Below are positions 1 through 5,851 of a stretch of DNA of 6,001 bases, in pieces. The stretch comes from Victivallales bacterium. Its GTDB lineage: Bacteria; Verrucomicrobiota; Lentisphaeria; Oligosphaerales; Oligosphaeraceae. The DNA is taken from the NCBI GenBank assembly GCA_017538465.1, contig JAFYIW010000197.1:1-6001 (forward strand), in the 5' to 3' direction. The notes beneath the pieces were generated by a model that had not been told where the DNA came from, searched no databases, and saw only the letters and a list, made by a program, of their open reading frames with translations. Position numbers and translations under genes: made by a program. Position 1 is the first letter of the stretch. Each line of letters begins with the position of its first letter.

Positions 1-1
1 C

Positions 2-2518
2 TTCATTCGAGTGGTGTGCCTCTGGCTGTGCCTCGCGTTTTGCGGGTGGGGCAAGGGCATTCCATTGCGGGTGCCGTGGCTGCCGGATCCCCAGAACACG
101 GGTCCGACCGCGCGGGCGCGTCTGGCGGTAATCGCGGAATTCCGCCGGCGCTTCCCGGATGTGGAGCTGGAGGCCTTCAGCGGCATTTCCATTCCGGGCA
201 TGGAGATTGAGTCCCGGCTGATGCTGGCGATTGCCGGCGGCATGGCGCCGGATGTCTTCTCGGTGAATCTGCGCATGTCCGACACCTATATCCAACAAGG
301 GTTCCTGTATCCGCTGGATGAGTTCATCGAGGAGGATTACCCTGGCGGTCGCGAGGAGTTCCTGAAGGCGATGCCCAAGGCACTGTGGCCGGTGGTGGAG
401 CGGGAGGGGCCCGCGGTGGGGAATAGTCCGGCCGGGAGGCACATCTGGTACCGCTGCGGCCCCGCGCTCACCCGCGTGCTGGCCTGGCGCAAAGACCTCT
501 TTCAAAATGCCGGTCTGGAGCCGGACCGACCGCCTCAGGACTGGGAGGAGTTGTATAGCTATGCGCGGCGGCTGACCTCGCCGGCGGACCATGTTTATGG
601 CCTGAATATCCATTCTGGCGTGCTTGGCGCATGGGATTTCATGGCGTTCATGGCGGCGGCGGGAGGCTCGGCGGTGGCGCAGGATGAGCAGGGCAGGTGG
701 TATGCCGCGTTCGACACGCGGGAATGCGCCGAGGCGCTGGATTTCTTCATCCGCCTGACCACCGAGCCCTGGCGGGACGGCAATCAGCAGCTTCAACGCG
801 GTTACACCTCGCTCTCCTCCGACTCCGAGGGAACAGGCGAGATGATGGCCGAGGTCGCCATGGAATTCCGCTACCTGGACGAGGAGACGATGGGGGGCTG
901 GCTGGACCCGGCGACGATTGGCATCGCGCCGATCCCCCCGCGCGCCAAAGGGACTTCCTCCCGTCCGGAAATCAACTCCATGGTGGCGGGAATCTTCTCG
1001 GGCATCCAAGATCGTCCCAACCGCGCGGGCGAGATGGTTTCGGCGGAGGAGATCCGGCGGATGGCCTGGGAATACATCCGCTTCATGGAGTCGGACGACG
1101 CGCACAGGATCACCGCCGATGTGCTGGTGGCGGCGGGCTCCGGCGCGGCCATGTCCCCGCAGTGGATGCGCAAATTCGGCTACCCGGAGTACTTGCGGCG
1201 TTTCCCGATGGAGTTTGAGCGGGTCTATAATGAGTCGGTGGAGCAGGGCGTTCCGGAACCCTATGGGCGCAACTGCCAGATGATCTACTATGCGCTGGGA
1301 GAGCCGGTGGATGCGGCCTCGCAGCTGGCGCGCGAGGGAAAACTCCCCGCCGATTACGAGGAACGCATTGCGCTTCTTCAGAAGCTGATGCACGATTCCG
1401 CCGCGCGCACGACGGTGCAGATGCTGGCCAATATCTCGCCCGAGGAGCAGGCCCGCCGCAATCATACGGCGATTGTGGTGGCCATCGTGATTCTGGCGGC
1501 GTTGTGTCTCGCGCTCTGGATGGTCTGGCGCTTTATGTCTCCGAAAGGCGATGGCGGACTGGCCAGCCGGAGCAACAGCCCCCAGCGGATGTGGATGGCC
1601 TGGGCGATCATGCTCCCCGCGCTGATCAGCATCCTCCTCTGGGTGTATGTGCCGATGGCCTCCGGGTCGCGCATCCTTTTCCAGGACTATCACTTCGTGG
1701 GTGGCTCGCCTTGGGTGGGACTGCAGAATCTCTCGGGGGTGCTCTATGACTCCACGTGGTGGAAGTCCGTCTTCAACACCCTGCGGTATATGCTGCTGAT
1801 CCTGGGGCTGGGCTTCTTCACGCCAATCGTCCTGGCCATCATGCTGCAGGAGGTCTCCTGCGGAAAACTGCTCTACCGCACCCTTTTCTATCTGCCCGGC
1901 GTGATGAGCGGACTGTGCGTGATCTACATGTGGCGGCTCTTCTACGGAGCGGGTCCCACCGGCATCCTCAACCAGGTGGTGCAGGGTGCCTACGACTTGG
2001 CCAATGCCATTGCGGTGCCGGTGGCGGGCTGGTTCGGCTCGTCCTTCCAGGGCTTCACTTTCACGCCCATCGACTGGCTGGCGGACTCCCGCTGGGCGAT
2101 GCTGGCGTGCGTGATTCCTTCCGTCTGGGCGTCGGCCGGTCCGGGTTGCCTGATTTATCTGGCCGCCCTCAAAAGCGTGCCGGAGGAGTGCTATCAAGCC
2201 GCCTCCATTGACGGCGCGACCTTCTTCCAAAAGTTGCGTTACCTGACCTTCCCGTACCTCAAGAGCCTCATCATCCTGAATTTCGTGGGGGCCTTCATCA
2301 GCGCGGCGCAGAGTGGCGGAACCATCCTGATTCTGACTTTTGGCCGCGCCAACACCGAGGTCGCCGAACTGCACATCTTCAAAGAGGCCTACACCAACCT
2401 CCGCTTCGGCTCCGCCATCGCCATGGCATGGCTCCTGGGGATGTTCACGCTCTTCTTTACGCTTCATAATCTGAAACGGCTCTCCAGAATGGAATTCAAA
2501 ACCACCGGGGGAGAATGA
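2..2518 (+). CDS. ABC importer fusion: family-1 solute-binding domain + MalF-type permease (5' partial)
   Basis: Likely captures a sugar or oligosaccharide in the periplasm and forms half of the membrane channel. Residues are numbered from GTG at 11. Residues 1-16 are hydrophobic, like a signal sequence or anchor. Residues 18-460 resemble a family-1 solute-binding protein: early strand LRVPWLPDP, an AGGMAPDVF segment, and LAWRKDLFQNAGL near 157-169 followed by PPQDWEEL, a classic family signature. A membrane segment at about 487-507 and a basic linker (508-526) lead into six permease helices near 527-550, 587-610, 627-647, 697-718, 752-775 and 802-823. The ATPase-contacting EAA loop is EECYQAASIDG at 725-735. 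The frame is open to the window edge and the usual basic n-region is absent, so the true start is probably upstream; GTG at 11 or 14 is possible. Substrate cannot be told. Binding proteins and permeases are usually separate in maltose-type importers, so the fusion is unusual. Its partner is the permease at 3316. Confidence 0.88.
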   Translation, partial: FIRVVCLWLCLAFCGWGKGIPLRVPWLPDPQNTGPTARARLAVIAEFRRRFPDVELEAFSGISIPGMEIESRLMLAIAGGMAPDVFSVNLRMSDTYIQQGFLYPLDEFIEEDYPGGREEFLKAMPKALWPVVEREGPAVGNSPAGRHIWYRCGPALTRVLAWRKDLFQNAGLEPDRPPQDWEELYSYARRLTSPADHVYGLNIHSGVLGAWDFMAFMAAAGGSAVAQDEQGRWYAAFDTRECAEALDFFIRLTTEPWRDGNQQLQRGYTSLSSDSEGTGEMMAEVAMEFRYLDEETMGGWLDPATIGIAPIPPRAKGTSSRPEINSMVAGIFSGIQDRPNRAGEMVSAEEIRRMAWEYIRFMESDDAHRITADVLVAAGSGAAMSPQWMRKFGYPEYLRRFPMEFERVYNESVEQGVPEPYGRNCQMIYYALGEPVDAASQLAREGKLPADYEERIALLQKLMHDSAARTTVQMLANISPEEQARRNHTAIVVAIVILAALCLALWMVWRFMSPKGDGGLASRSNSPQRMWMAWAIMLPALISILLWVYVPMASGSRILFQDYHFVGGSPWVGLQNLSGVLYDSTWWKSVFNTLRYMLLILGLGFFTPIVLAIMLQEVSCGKLLYRTLFYLPGVMSGLCVIYMWRLFYGAGPTGILNQVVQGAYDLANAIAVPVAGWFGSSFQGFTFTPIDWLADSRWAMLACVIPSVWASAGPGCLIYLAALKSVPEECYQAASIDGATFFQKLRYLTFPYLKSLIILNFVGAFISAAQSGGTILILTFGRANTEVAELHIFKEAYTNLRFGSAIAMAWLLGMFTLFFTLHNLKRLSRMEFKTTGGE

Positions 2519-2559
2519 CTGGCGCGACTTGAAAAATGGTAATTCATTAGAATCATAAA

Positions 2560-2587
2560 TTGTAAAATAAAAATTAGTGATTATAGT
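2560..2587 (+). promoter_or_regulatory. Candidate sigma70-type promoter of the RhuM remnant
   Basis: TTGTAA at 2560-2565 (4 of 6 to the -35 consensus) and TATAGT at 2582-2587 (5 of 6 to the -10 consensus) are separated by 16 bp within DNA of about 28% GC. The expected transcript start is near 2594-2596, right at the edge of the inverted repeat at 2595. AT-rich DNA gives chance matches, so this is tentative. Confidence 0.35.
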
Positions 2588-2594
2588 TAGAGTT

Positions 2595-2615
2595 ATTCGC
2601 TAAAAATCAGCGAAT
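2595..2615. promoter_or_regulatory. 7-bp inverted repeat in the RhuM leader (possible operator or 5' UTR hairpin)
   Basis: ATTCGCT (2595-2601) and AGCGAAT (2609-2615) are perfect complements around a 7-base AT-rich loop. The repeat begins at the predicted transcript start and ends 20 bases before the ribosome binding site, a usual position for an operator bound by an autoregulator. It has no following T-run, so a terminator is unlikely. The binding partner is unknown; the helix-turn-helix-like N-terminus of the gene itself is only a speculative candidate. Confidence 0.35.
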
Positions 2616-2635
2616 GAAATCTTGATAAAACATCC

Positions 2636-2642
2636 AAGGAGG
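2636..2642 (+). promoter_or_regulatory. Strong Shine-Dalgarno that fixes the RhuM start at 2649
   Basis: AAGGAGG lies 6 bases before the ATG at 2649. This favours 2649 over the upstream in-frame TTG at 2622, which would add nine residues (MIKHPRRKC) without homology to the family. Neither of the two other complete start regions in the window (3316 and 5852) has such a site. Confidence 0.85.
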
Positions 2643-2648
2643 AAATGT

Positions 2649-3239
2649 ATGAAAAATGAAATCGTTCTTTTTGAATCCAGCGACCATGCCGTGAAACTTG
2701 AGGTGACACTCAATCAGGAGACCGTGTGGCTGACACAGGCGCAGATGGCGGAACTTTTCGACACGGCACGTTCCTCAATCGCCTACCATATCGGGAACAT
2801 CTTCAAGGAAAACGAGGTGCCCCAAGATACTTCTGTCGAAAATTTCGACAGAAGTGCCAATGCAGCCTCCCGTCCTGCCCAGTACTACAACCTTGACGTC
2901 ATCATTTCCGTTGGCTATCGGGTGAAATCCCAGCGGGGCGTGGAGTTTCGGCGTTGGGCGAACTCGGTCCTGAAGGAATATCTTCTCCGGGGGGGTGTCG
3001 TCAATCGGCGGCGTCTAGGTCAACTGGGGATGATGCTGAAACTGATGCGCCGCGCCGAAACCGAGTTGGACGCGCATCAGGCGCTCTCGGTCGTTCAGCG
3101 CTATCACCAGGCGTTGGACTTGCTGGACGACTATGACCACCAGGTGCTACGGCACCCACAGGGGCATCCGGCCATCTACCGCCTCACCTACGAGGAGTGC
3201 CGCCGGCACCCTCCCTGCGGGACCGTCCTGAAGGCCTGA
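2649..3239 (+). CDS. RhuM-family protein, C-terminally truncated (Fic domain lost)
   Basis: The 196-residue product starts like RhuM (Virulence_RhuM) proteins. Residues 24-57 (ETVWLTQAQMAELFDTARSS onward) form a helix-turn-helix-like region, and 79-103 hold the family signature YYNLDVIISVGYRVKS with QRGVEFRRWA after it. Residues 104-185 follow the RhuM-Fic subgroup: SVLKEYLLRG, LMRRAETELDAHQALSVV, ALDLLDDYDH, then GHPAIYRLTYEECR. In complete members the Fic domain starts here and carries HPFxxGNGR-type catalytic residues some 100 residues later; none of that is present. The last residues, VLKA and stop, are encoded by an intergenic repeat unit. RhuM was named from a Salmonella pathogenicity island and Fic domains usually transfer AMP to proteins, but without Fic this copy should have no such activity. 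It may be a decaying remnant or a stand-alone DNA-binding fragment. AT-rich leader and strong ribosome site suggest acquisition by transfer. Confidence 0.82.
   Translation: MKNEIVLFESSDHAVKLEVTLNQETVWLTQAQMAELFDTARSSIAYHIGNIFKENEVPQDTSVENFDRSANAASRPAQYYNLDVIISVGYRVKSQRGVEFRRWANSVLKEYLLRGGVVNRRRLGQLGMMLKLMRRAETELDAHQALSVVQRYHQALDLLDDYDHQVLRHPQGHPAIYRLTYEECRRHPPCGTVLKA
2829..2855. repeat. 27-bp near-perfect palindrome inside the RhuM coding region
   Basis: ACTTCTGTCGAAA (2829-2841) and TTTCGACAGAAGT (2843-2855) are exact complements on either side of one base, A2842. The repeat covers exactly nine codons, residues 61-69 (TSVENFDRS), in the variable linker between the helix-turn-helix-like part and the YYNLDVI core. 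In RNA the tip would have to open to form a loop; in DNA it is a dyad that a dimeric protein could bind. Function unknown. Confidence 0.8.
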
Positions 3240-3263
3240 TGTCTGAGGTCCTGAAGTCCTGGG
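3225..3263. repeat. 8-bp-period tandem repeat, array 1 (GTCCTGAA / GGCCTGAT type)
   Basis: Five consecutive units can be read: GTCCTGAA (3225), GGCCTGAT (3233), GTCTGAG (3241, one base short), GTCCTGAA (3248) and GTCCTGGG (3256). The first two supply the last codons and the TGA stop (3237-3239) of the truncated RhuM gene. The 14-mer GTCCTGAAGGCCTG at 3225-3238 recurs exactly at 5707-5720 in array 2, so this is a dispersed intergenic repeat family. Function unknown. Confidence 0.75.
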
Positions 3264-3278
3264 ATGTGGAACCTGGAA

Positions 3279-3313
3279 CTTTACCCTTTAAACTTTAAAC
3301 CTTAAACTTTTTT
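3279..3313. repeat. 7-bp-period AT-rich tandem repeat (CTTTAAA type) abutting a start codon
   Basis: Five units of seven bases run without a gap: CTTTACC, CTTTAAA, CTTTAAA, CCTTAAA, CTTTTTT. The array ends two bases before the ATG at 3316 and fills the space where a Shine-Dalgarno would lie. It differs in sequence and period from array 1, which ends 15 bases upstream. It might be slippage-generated filler or might influence translation of the permease; nothing in the window decides this. Confidence 0.7.
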
Positions 3314-3315
3314 GA

Positions 3316-5676
3316 ATGCCTTTGCTCTCTCCCATCGAACGCCGTAGCTGGAAGGCCCGGCTGCTGGACATCACCATCCACGCGCTGCTCATTCTGGGCA
3401 GTGCGACGATGGTCTATCCGCTTTTGCTGATGCTCTCCGGCTCGGTCAAGAGCGGCACCGACTTCACGGATTTCCGGGTGGTGCCGCAATATCTGCGCTC
3501 GGATGTGGAGCTGTATCGGAAGTTTCTGACCACCAGATACAACAGCTACATCAGCCAGGCCACCCAGAACTTCAAGACTCCGCAGTTCACGGTGGAGACG
3601 CTGATGCCGCCGCCCGACACCCCCGCCAGCCGCCGCCGGGCGGAGGGGATGGCGGAGTTCCTTCAGGAAGAGCGCAGGGCGCGTCCGCACTACTGGCATG
3701 TGATTGCCATGGCCTGGGAGTCCGGCGTGGAGACCAACGGTACCCGCGATTTCCGCAAGTGGCTCCAGGAACGCCCCGAGTTCGCGGGGCGAAACTCCGC
3801 CGAACGTCTGGCGAACCTGAACCGCGTCTGCGGAACGGACTACTCTCAGTGGAGTGACGTCAATGCCCCCACCGAGTACCTCCAGTGGCACCGCGCGGTC
3901 ACCGACTACTCGTCGCCCTACGCCCAATACCAGGAACGCTACAAGCAGCGTCCAGACGCGCCCGAACTGCTGACGCTCTGGCCGGACGTCGAGGGGATGT
4001 TCGTGGAGGACATGCGCGAACGTCTGGGCTCCTCCCTGGAGGCCATCAACGAGCGTCTCGGAACCCAATTCAACGCCTGGACGGACATCACCCTTCCCGA
4101 GAATTCCCCGGAGGAGTTCCCCGGCTGGGCGGAACAGTGGGAGTATTTCATCCGACTGCAGCTCAACCCCGATTTCGTGTATGTGGATTCGGGGGGTGCT
4201 ACGCCGGCCTGGCGGGAGTTTCTGCGGGACAAATACGAGGAAATTGCGGTTCTGAACCGCGCCCATCAAAGCGTCTGGGAGAGTTGGGATGAGGTGGTCA
4301 TTCCACAACGGCTGCCTGAGGCCGGCAACAGCGCCAACGCGGATATGCGGGCGTTTCTGGAGCTCTTCGAGGAGGAGGGCGGCTGCCCGCGTACGGCATT
4401 GCATGTGGAGACACTCTCGATTGACTATCGAAAATGGCTGAGGCGAAAATACCGCGATGACTTCGCGGCATGGTGCGCCCAGGAGGGGGAGGCTCTGGGG
4501 GCCTTCTCCGATGCTGTACTGGAGTCCCGTCCCGCCGGAGAGGTCAACTTGGCGGCCACGGCGGATTGGCGGGAGTTCGTGATGACCTTGCCGGCTGAAG
4601 AGATCGCCCTGCAGCCTGCGGCCAGCATCCCCTATCAGGATTTCCTTGCGGAGCGCTATCAGGAGGACTGGGCGGCGCTGAGCGCGGCTTATGGCTGCGA
4701 GGTCGTCAGCGCGGCGCAAGTCCCCGCCTTCAGCCACTTCCCGGCGGATGCGGAGAAGCATTCCGACGCCGCCCGGGAGGATTACCGTGCGGCGGTAGCC
4801 TCGGGACTCTTCCAGAACTATTTGCAGCTGGAGCACTCCGAAGAGCAGCGTGGCGCCTGGCAGGAGTTTCTCCGCAGAAAATATGGCACGGTCGAGAGGC
4901 TCAATGCCGCCTGGCACTTGGTGCCGGCGGGCTTTGACGAGGTGGCGACGCCGACGGCGGAGTATGAATGGCGCCTTCTCCAGCAGAATCACAGCTACCT
5001 GATTCGGGAATATCTGGTGCGCAACTACCGGATGGTCTTCGACACGCTTTTCGTGAATGGCCATGCGGCATTCAACACCGTCCTGTATTGTCTGCTGGCG
5101 GTGTTGGCGGCATTGCTGGTCAATCCCCTGTGCGCCTACGCGCTCTCGCGTTTCCGCATTCCCTTCGCCGGCCGCATCATGATGTTCCTGCTGTTGCCGA
5201 TGGCCTTTCCCGCGATGGTCCTGGGAATCCCGCAGTTCCTCATGATTAAAAAACTCGGTCTGCTGAATACCTTCGCGGCGCTGATTCTCCCCGGCATGGC
5301 CAGCGGATACTCCATCTTCCTGCTCAAGGGATTCTTCGATGCTCTCCCGCGCGAACTCTTCGAGGCCGCCGAACTGGACGGCGCGAGCGAATGGACCATC
5401 TTCTGGCACATCGCCATGAGCCTCTCCAAGCCCATCCTCTCCGTCATCGCCCTGAGTGCCTTCACCGCCGCCTACGCGGATTTCATGCTCGCGTTCCTGC
5501 TCTGCCAGAAGGAGTCGATGTGGACAATGATGGTCTATCTCTACCAGCTCCAGCAGCGCTCCTCCAGCGCCGTGGGCTTCGCCGCGCTGGTCGTCGCCGC
5601 CATCCCCACGCTGCTGGTCTTCATCTTCTGCCAGAAGATCATCCTGCGCGGCATCGTCGTCCCCACCGAAAAGTAG
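3316..5676 (+). CDS. MalG-type ABC permease with a giant repeat-containing periplasmic insertion
   Basis: Inner-membrane half of a carbohydrate (CUT1-type) importer, 786 residues against roughly 275-300 usual. TM1 is at about 19-42, ending YPLLLMLSGSVKS as typical for MalG-like proteins. Residues 45-585 are an added loop. The standard core then resumes: TM2 586-611, TM3 621-645, TM4 653-673, EAA loop FEAAELDG at 682-689, TM5 706-730, TM6 756-776, and tail ILRGIVVPTEK. Cytoplasmic N-terminus plus TM1 places the loop in the periplasm, where it could meet the binding domain of the fusion encoded at 2-2518, its likely partner. The two genes are now 797 bases apart, split by the RhuM remnant. ATG at 3316 is chosen because the protein begins as relatives do; no Shine-Dalgarno precedes it, only a 7-bp-period repeat. 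The ATPase is not in the window. Family assignment is firm; substrate and loop function are unknown. Confidence 0.9.
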   Translation: MPLLSPIERRSWKARLLDITIHALLILGSATMVYPLLLMLSGSVKSGTDFTDFRVVPQYLRSDVELYRKFLTTRYNSYISQATQNFKTPQFTVETLMPPPDTPASRRRAEGMAEFLQEERRARPHYWHVIAMAWESGVETNGTRDFRKWLQERPEFAGRNSAERLANLNRVCGTDYSQWSDVNAPTEYLQWHRAVTDYSSPYAQYQERYKQRPDAPELLTLWPDVEGMFVEDMRERLGSSLEAINERLGTQFNAWTDITLPENSPEEFPGWAEQWEYFIRLQLNPDFVYVDSGGATPAWREFLRDKYEEIAVLNRAHQSVWESWDEVVIPQRLPEAGNSANADMRAFLELFEEEGGCPRTALHVETLSIDYRKWLRRKYRDDFAAWCAQEGEALGAFSDAVLESRPAGEVNLAATADWREFVMTLPAEEIALQPAASIPYQDFLAERYQEDWAALSAAYGCEVVSAAQVPAFSHFPADAEKHSDAAREDYRAAVASGLFQNYLQLEHSEEQRGAWQEFLRRKYGTVERLNAAWHLVPAGFDEVATPTAEYEWRLLQQNHSYLIREYLVRNYRMVFDTLFVNGHAAFNTVLYCLLAVLAALLVNPLCAYALSRFRIPFAGRIMMFLLLPMAFPAMVLGIPQFLMIKKLGLLNTFAALILPGMASGYSIFLLKGFFDALPRELFEAAELDGASEWTIFWHIAMSLSKPILSVIALSAFTAAYADFMLAFLLCQKESMWTMMVYLYQLQQRSSSAVGFAALVVAAIPTLLVFIFCQKIILRGIVVPTEK
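3514..5028 (+). repeat. Degenerate protein repeats forming the permease's periplasmic loop
   Basis: A motif of the form W/Y/F-x-x-F/W-L-x-x-K/R-Y recurs through the loop: YRKFLTTRY (67), FRKWLQER (146), FVEDMRERL (229), WREFLRDKY (299), YRKWLRRKY (371), YQDFLAERY (440), WQEFLRRKY (515) and IREYLVRNY (563). Spacing is about 69-83 residues except for the last (48). Better-kept copies continue L-N-x-A-x (VLNRAH, RLNAAW, INERLGT) and end in V/I-x-x-P (EVVIP, EVATP, DITLP, DVNAP). A second, weaker helix of WREFVM or FLELFEEE type often follows. DNA identity between copies is low, so they are old. The motif recalls the KYG-x-x-x-x-LN-x-AW segment seen in GH42-like beta-galactosidases, which is a resemblance only. 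Confidence 0.65.
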
Positions 5677-5683
5677 GGGAATT

Positions 5684-5730
5684 GGCCTGAGGCCTGAAGA
5701 CTAAAGGTCCTGAAGGCCTGGAGGCCTGAA
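5684..5730. repeat. 8-bp-period tandem repeat, array 2 (GGCCTGAA type)
   Basis: Starting eight bases after the permease stop, the units read GGCCTGA (5684), GGCCTGAA (5691), a degenerate GACTAAA (5699), GGTCCTGAA (5706), GGCCTGGA (5715) and GGCCTGAA (5723). Array 1 at 3225-3263 belongs to the same family. The self-complementary GGCC cores could pair, but there is no T-run, so a terminator is not supported. Confidence 0.75.
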
Positions 5731-5778
5731 GACATCGCCGAACCAGATTTTCATTGTGGCAAAGGGATTTATCCAAAT

Positions 5779-5799
5779 GGCGAGTGGCGAGTGGCGAAA
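5779..5799. repeat. 7-bp tandem repeat GGCGAGT, three units
   Basis: GGCGAGT at 5779-5785 and 5786-5792 is followed by GGCGAAA at 5793-5799. It is unrelated to the CTTTAAA array but shares its 7-bp period. It sits between array 2 and the next gene. The rest of the 5731-5851 spacer shows only weak -10-like sequence (TATATT at 5807-5812) with no matching -35, and no clear terminator. Confidence 0.6.
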
Positions 5800-5851
5800 A
5801 GAAGTTTATATTATGCGTTTGTCTTTTTTCCACCTCAAATTGTTATGACTT

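Noticed and set aside
697..1218. Alternative-frame open reading frames within the fusion gene (for example 697-1218, 918-1283, 1756-2211)
   Set aside because: Compositionally biased overlaps lacking ribosome sites or recognisable domains; the long frame accounts for the region.
2622..2648. TTG at 2622 as the start of the RhuM gene
   Set aside because: The AAGGAGG site at 2636-2642 lies inside this extension and points to ATG 2649, and family similarity begins at MKNEIVLF.
2649..3239. Active Fic toxin or a toxin-antitoxin pair
   Set aside because: The Fic domain and its catalytic motif are absent and no antitoxin-like neighbour is present.
3225..3313. CRISPR array or transposon end
   Set aside because: Units are 7-8 bp with no spacers, no terminal inverted repeats were seen, and there is no transposase or Cas gene in the window.
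3295..5409. A 704-codon open frame on the minus strand opposite the MalG-type permease
   Set aside because: It is a mirror of the + strand gene caused by high GC and codon bias. Its translation is rich in Arg, Gln and Gly without recognisable domains, whereas the + strand frame has membrane helices, an EAA loop and a proper stop.
5684..5730. Rho-independent terminator after the permease gene
   Set aside because: GGCC cores can pair with each other, but the sequence is a tandem repeat and no T-run follows.
5797..5828. Hairpin of AAAAGA with TCTTTT before the TT-run near 5823-5829 as a terminator or regulator
   Set aside because: Only six pairs, almost all A-T, with a long loop; not convincing.
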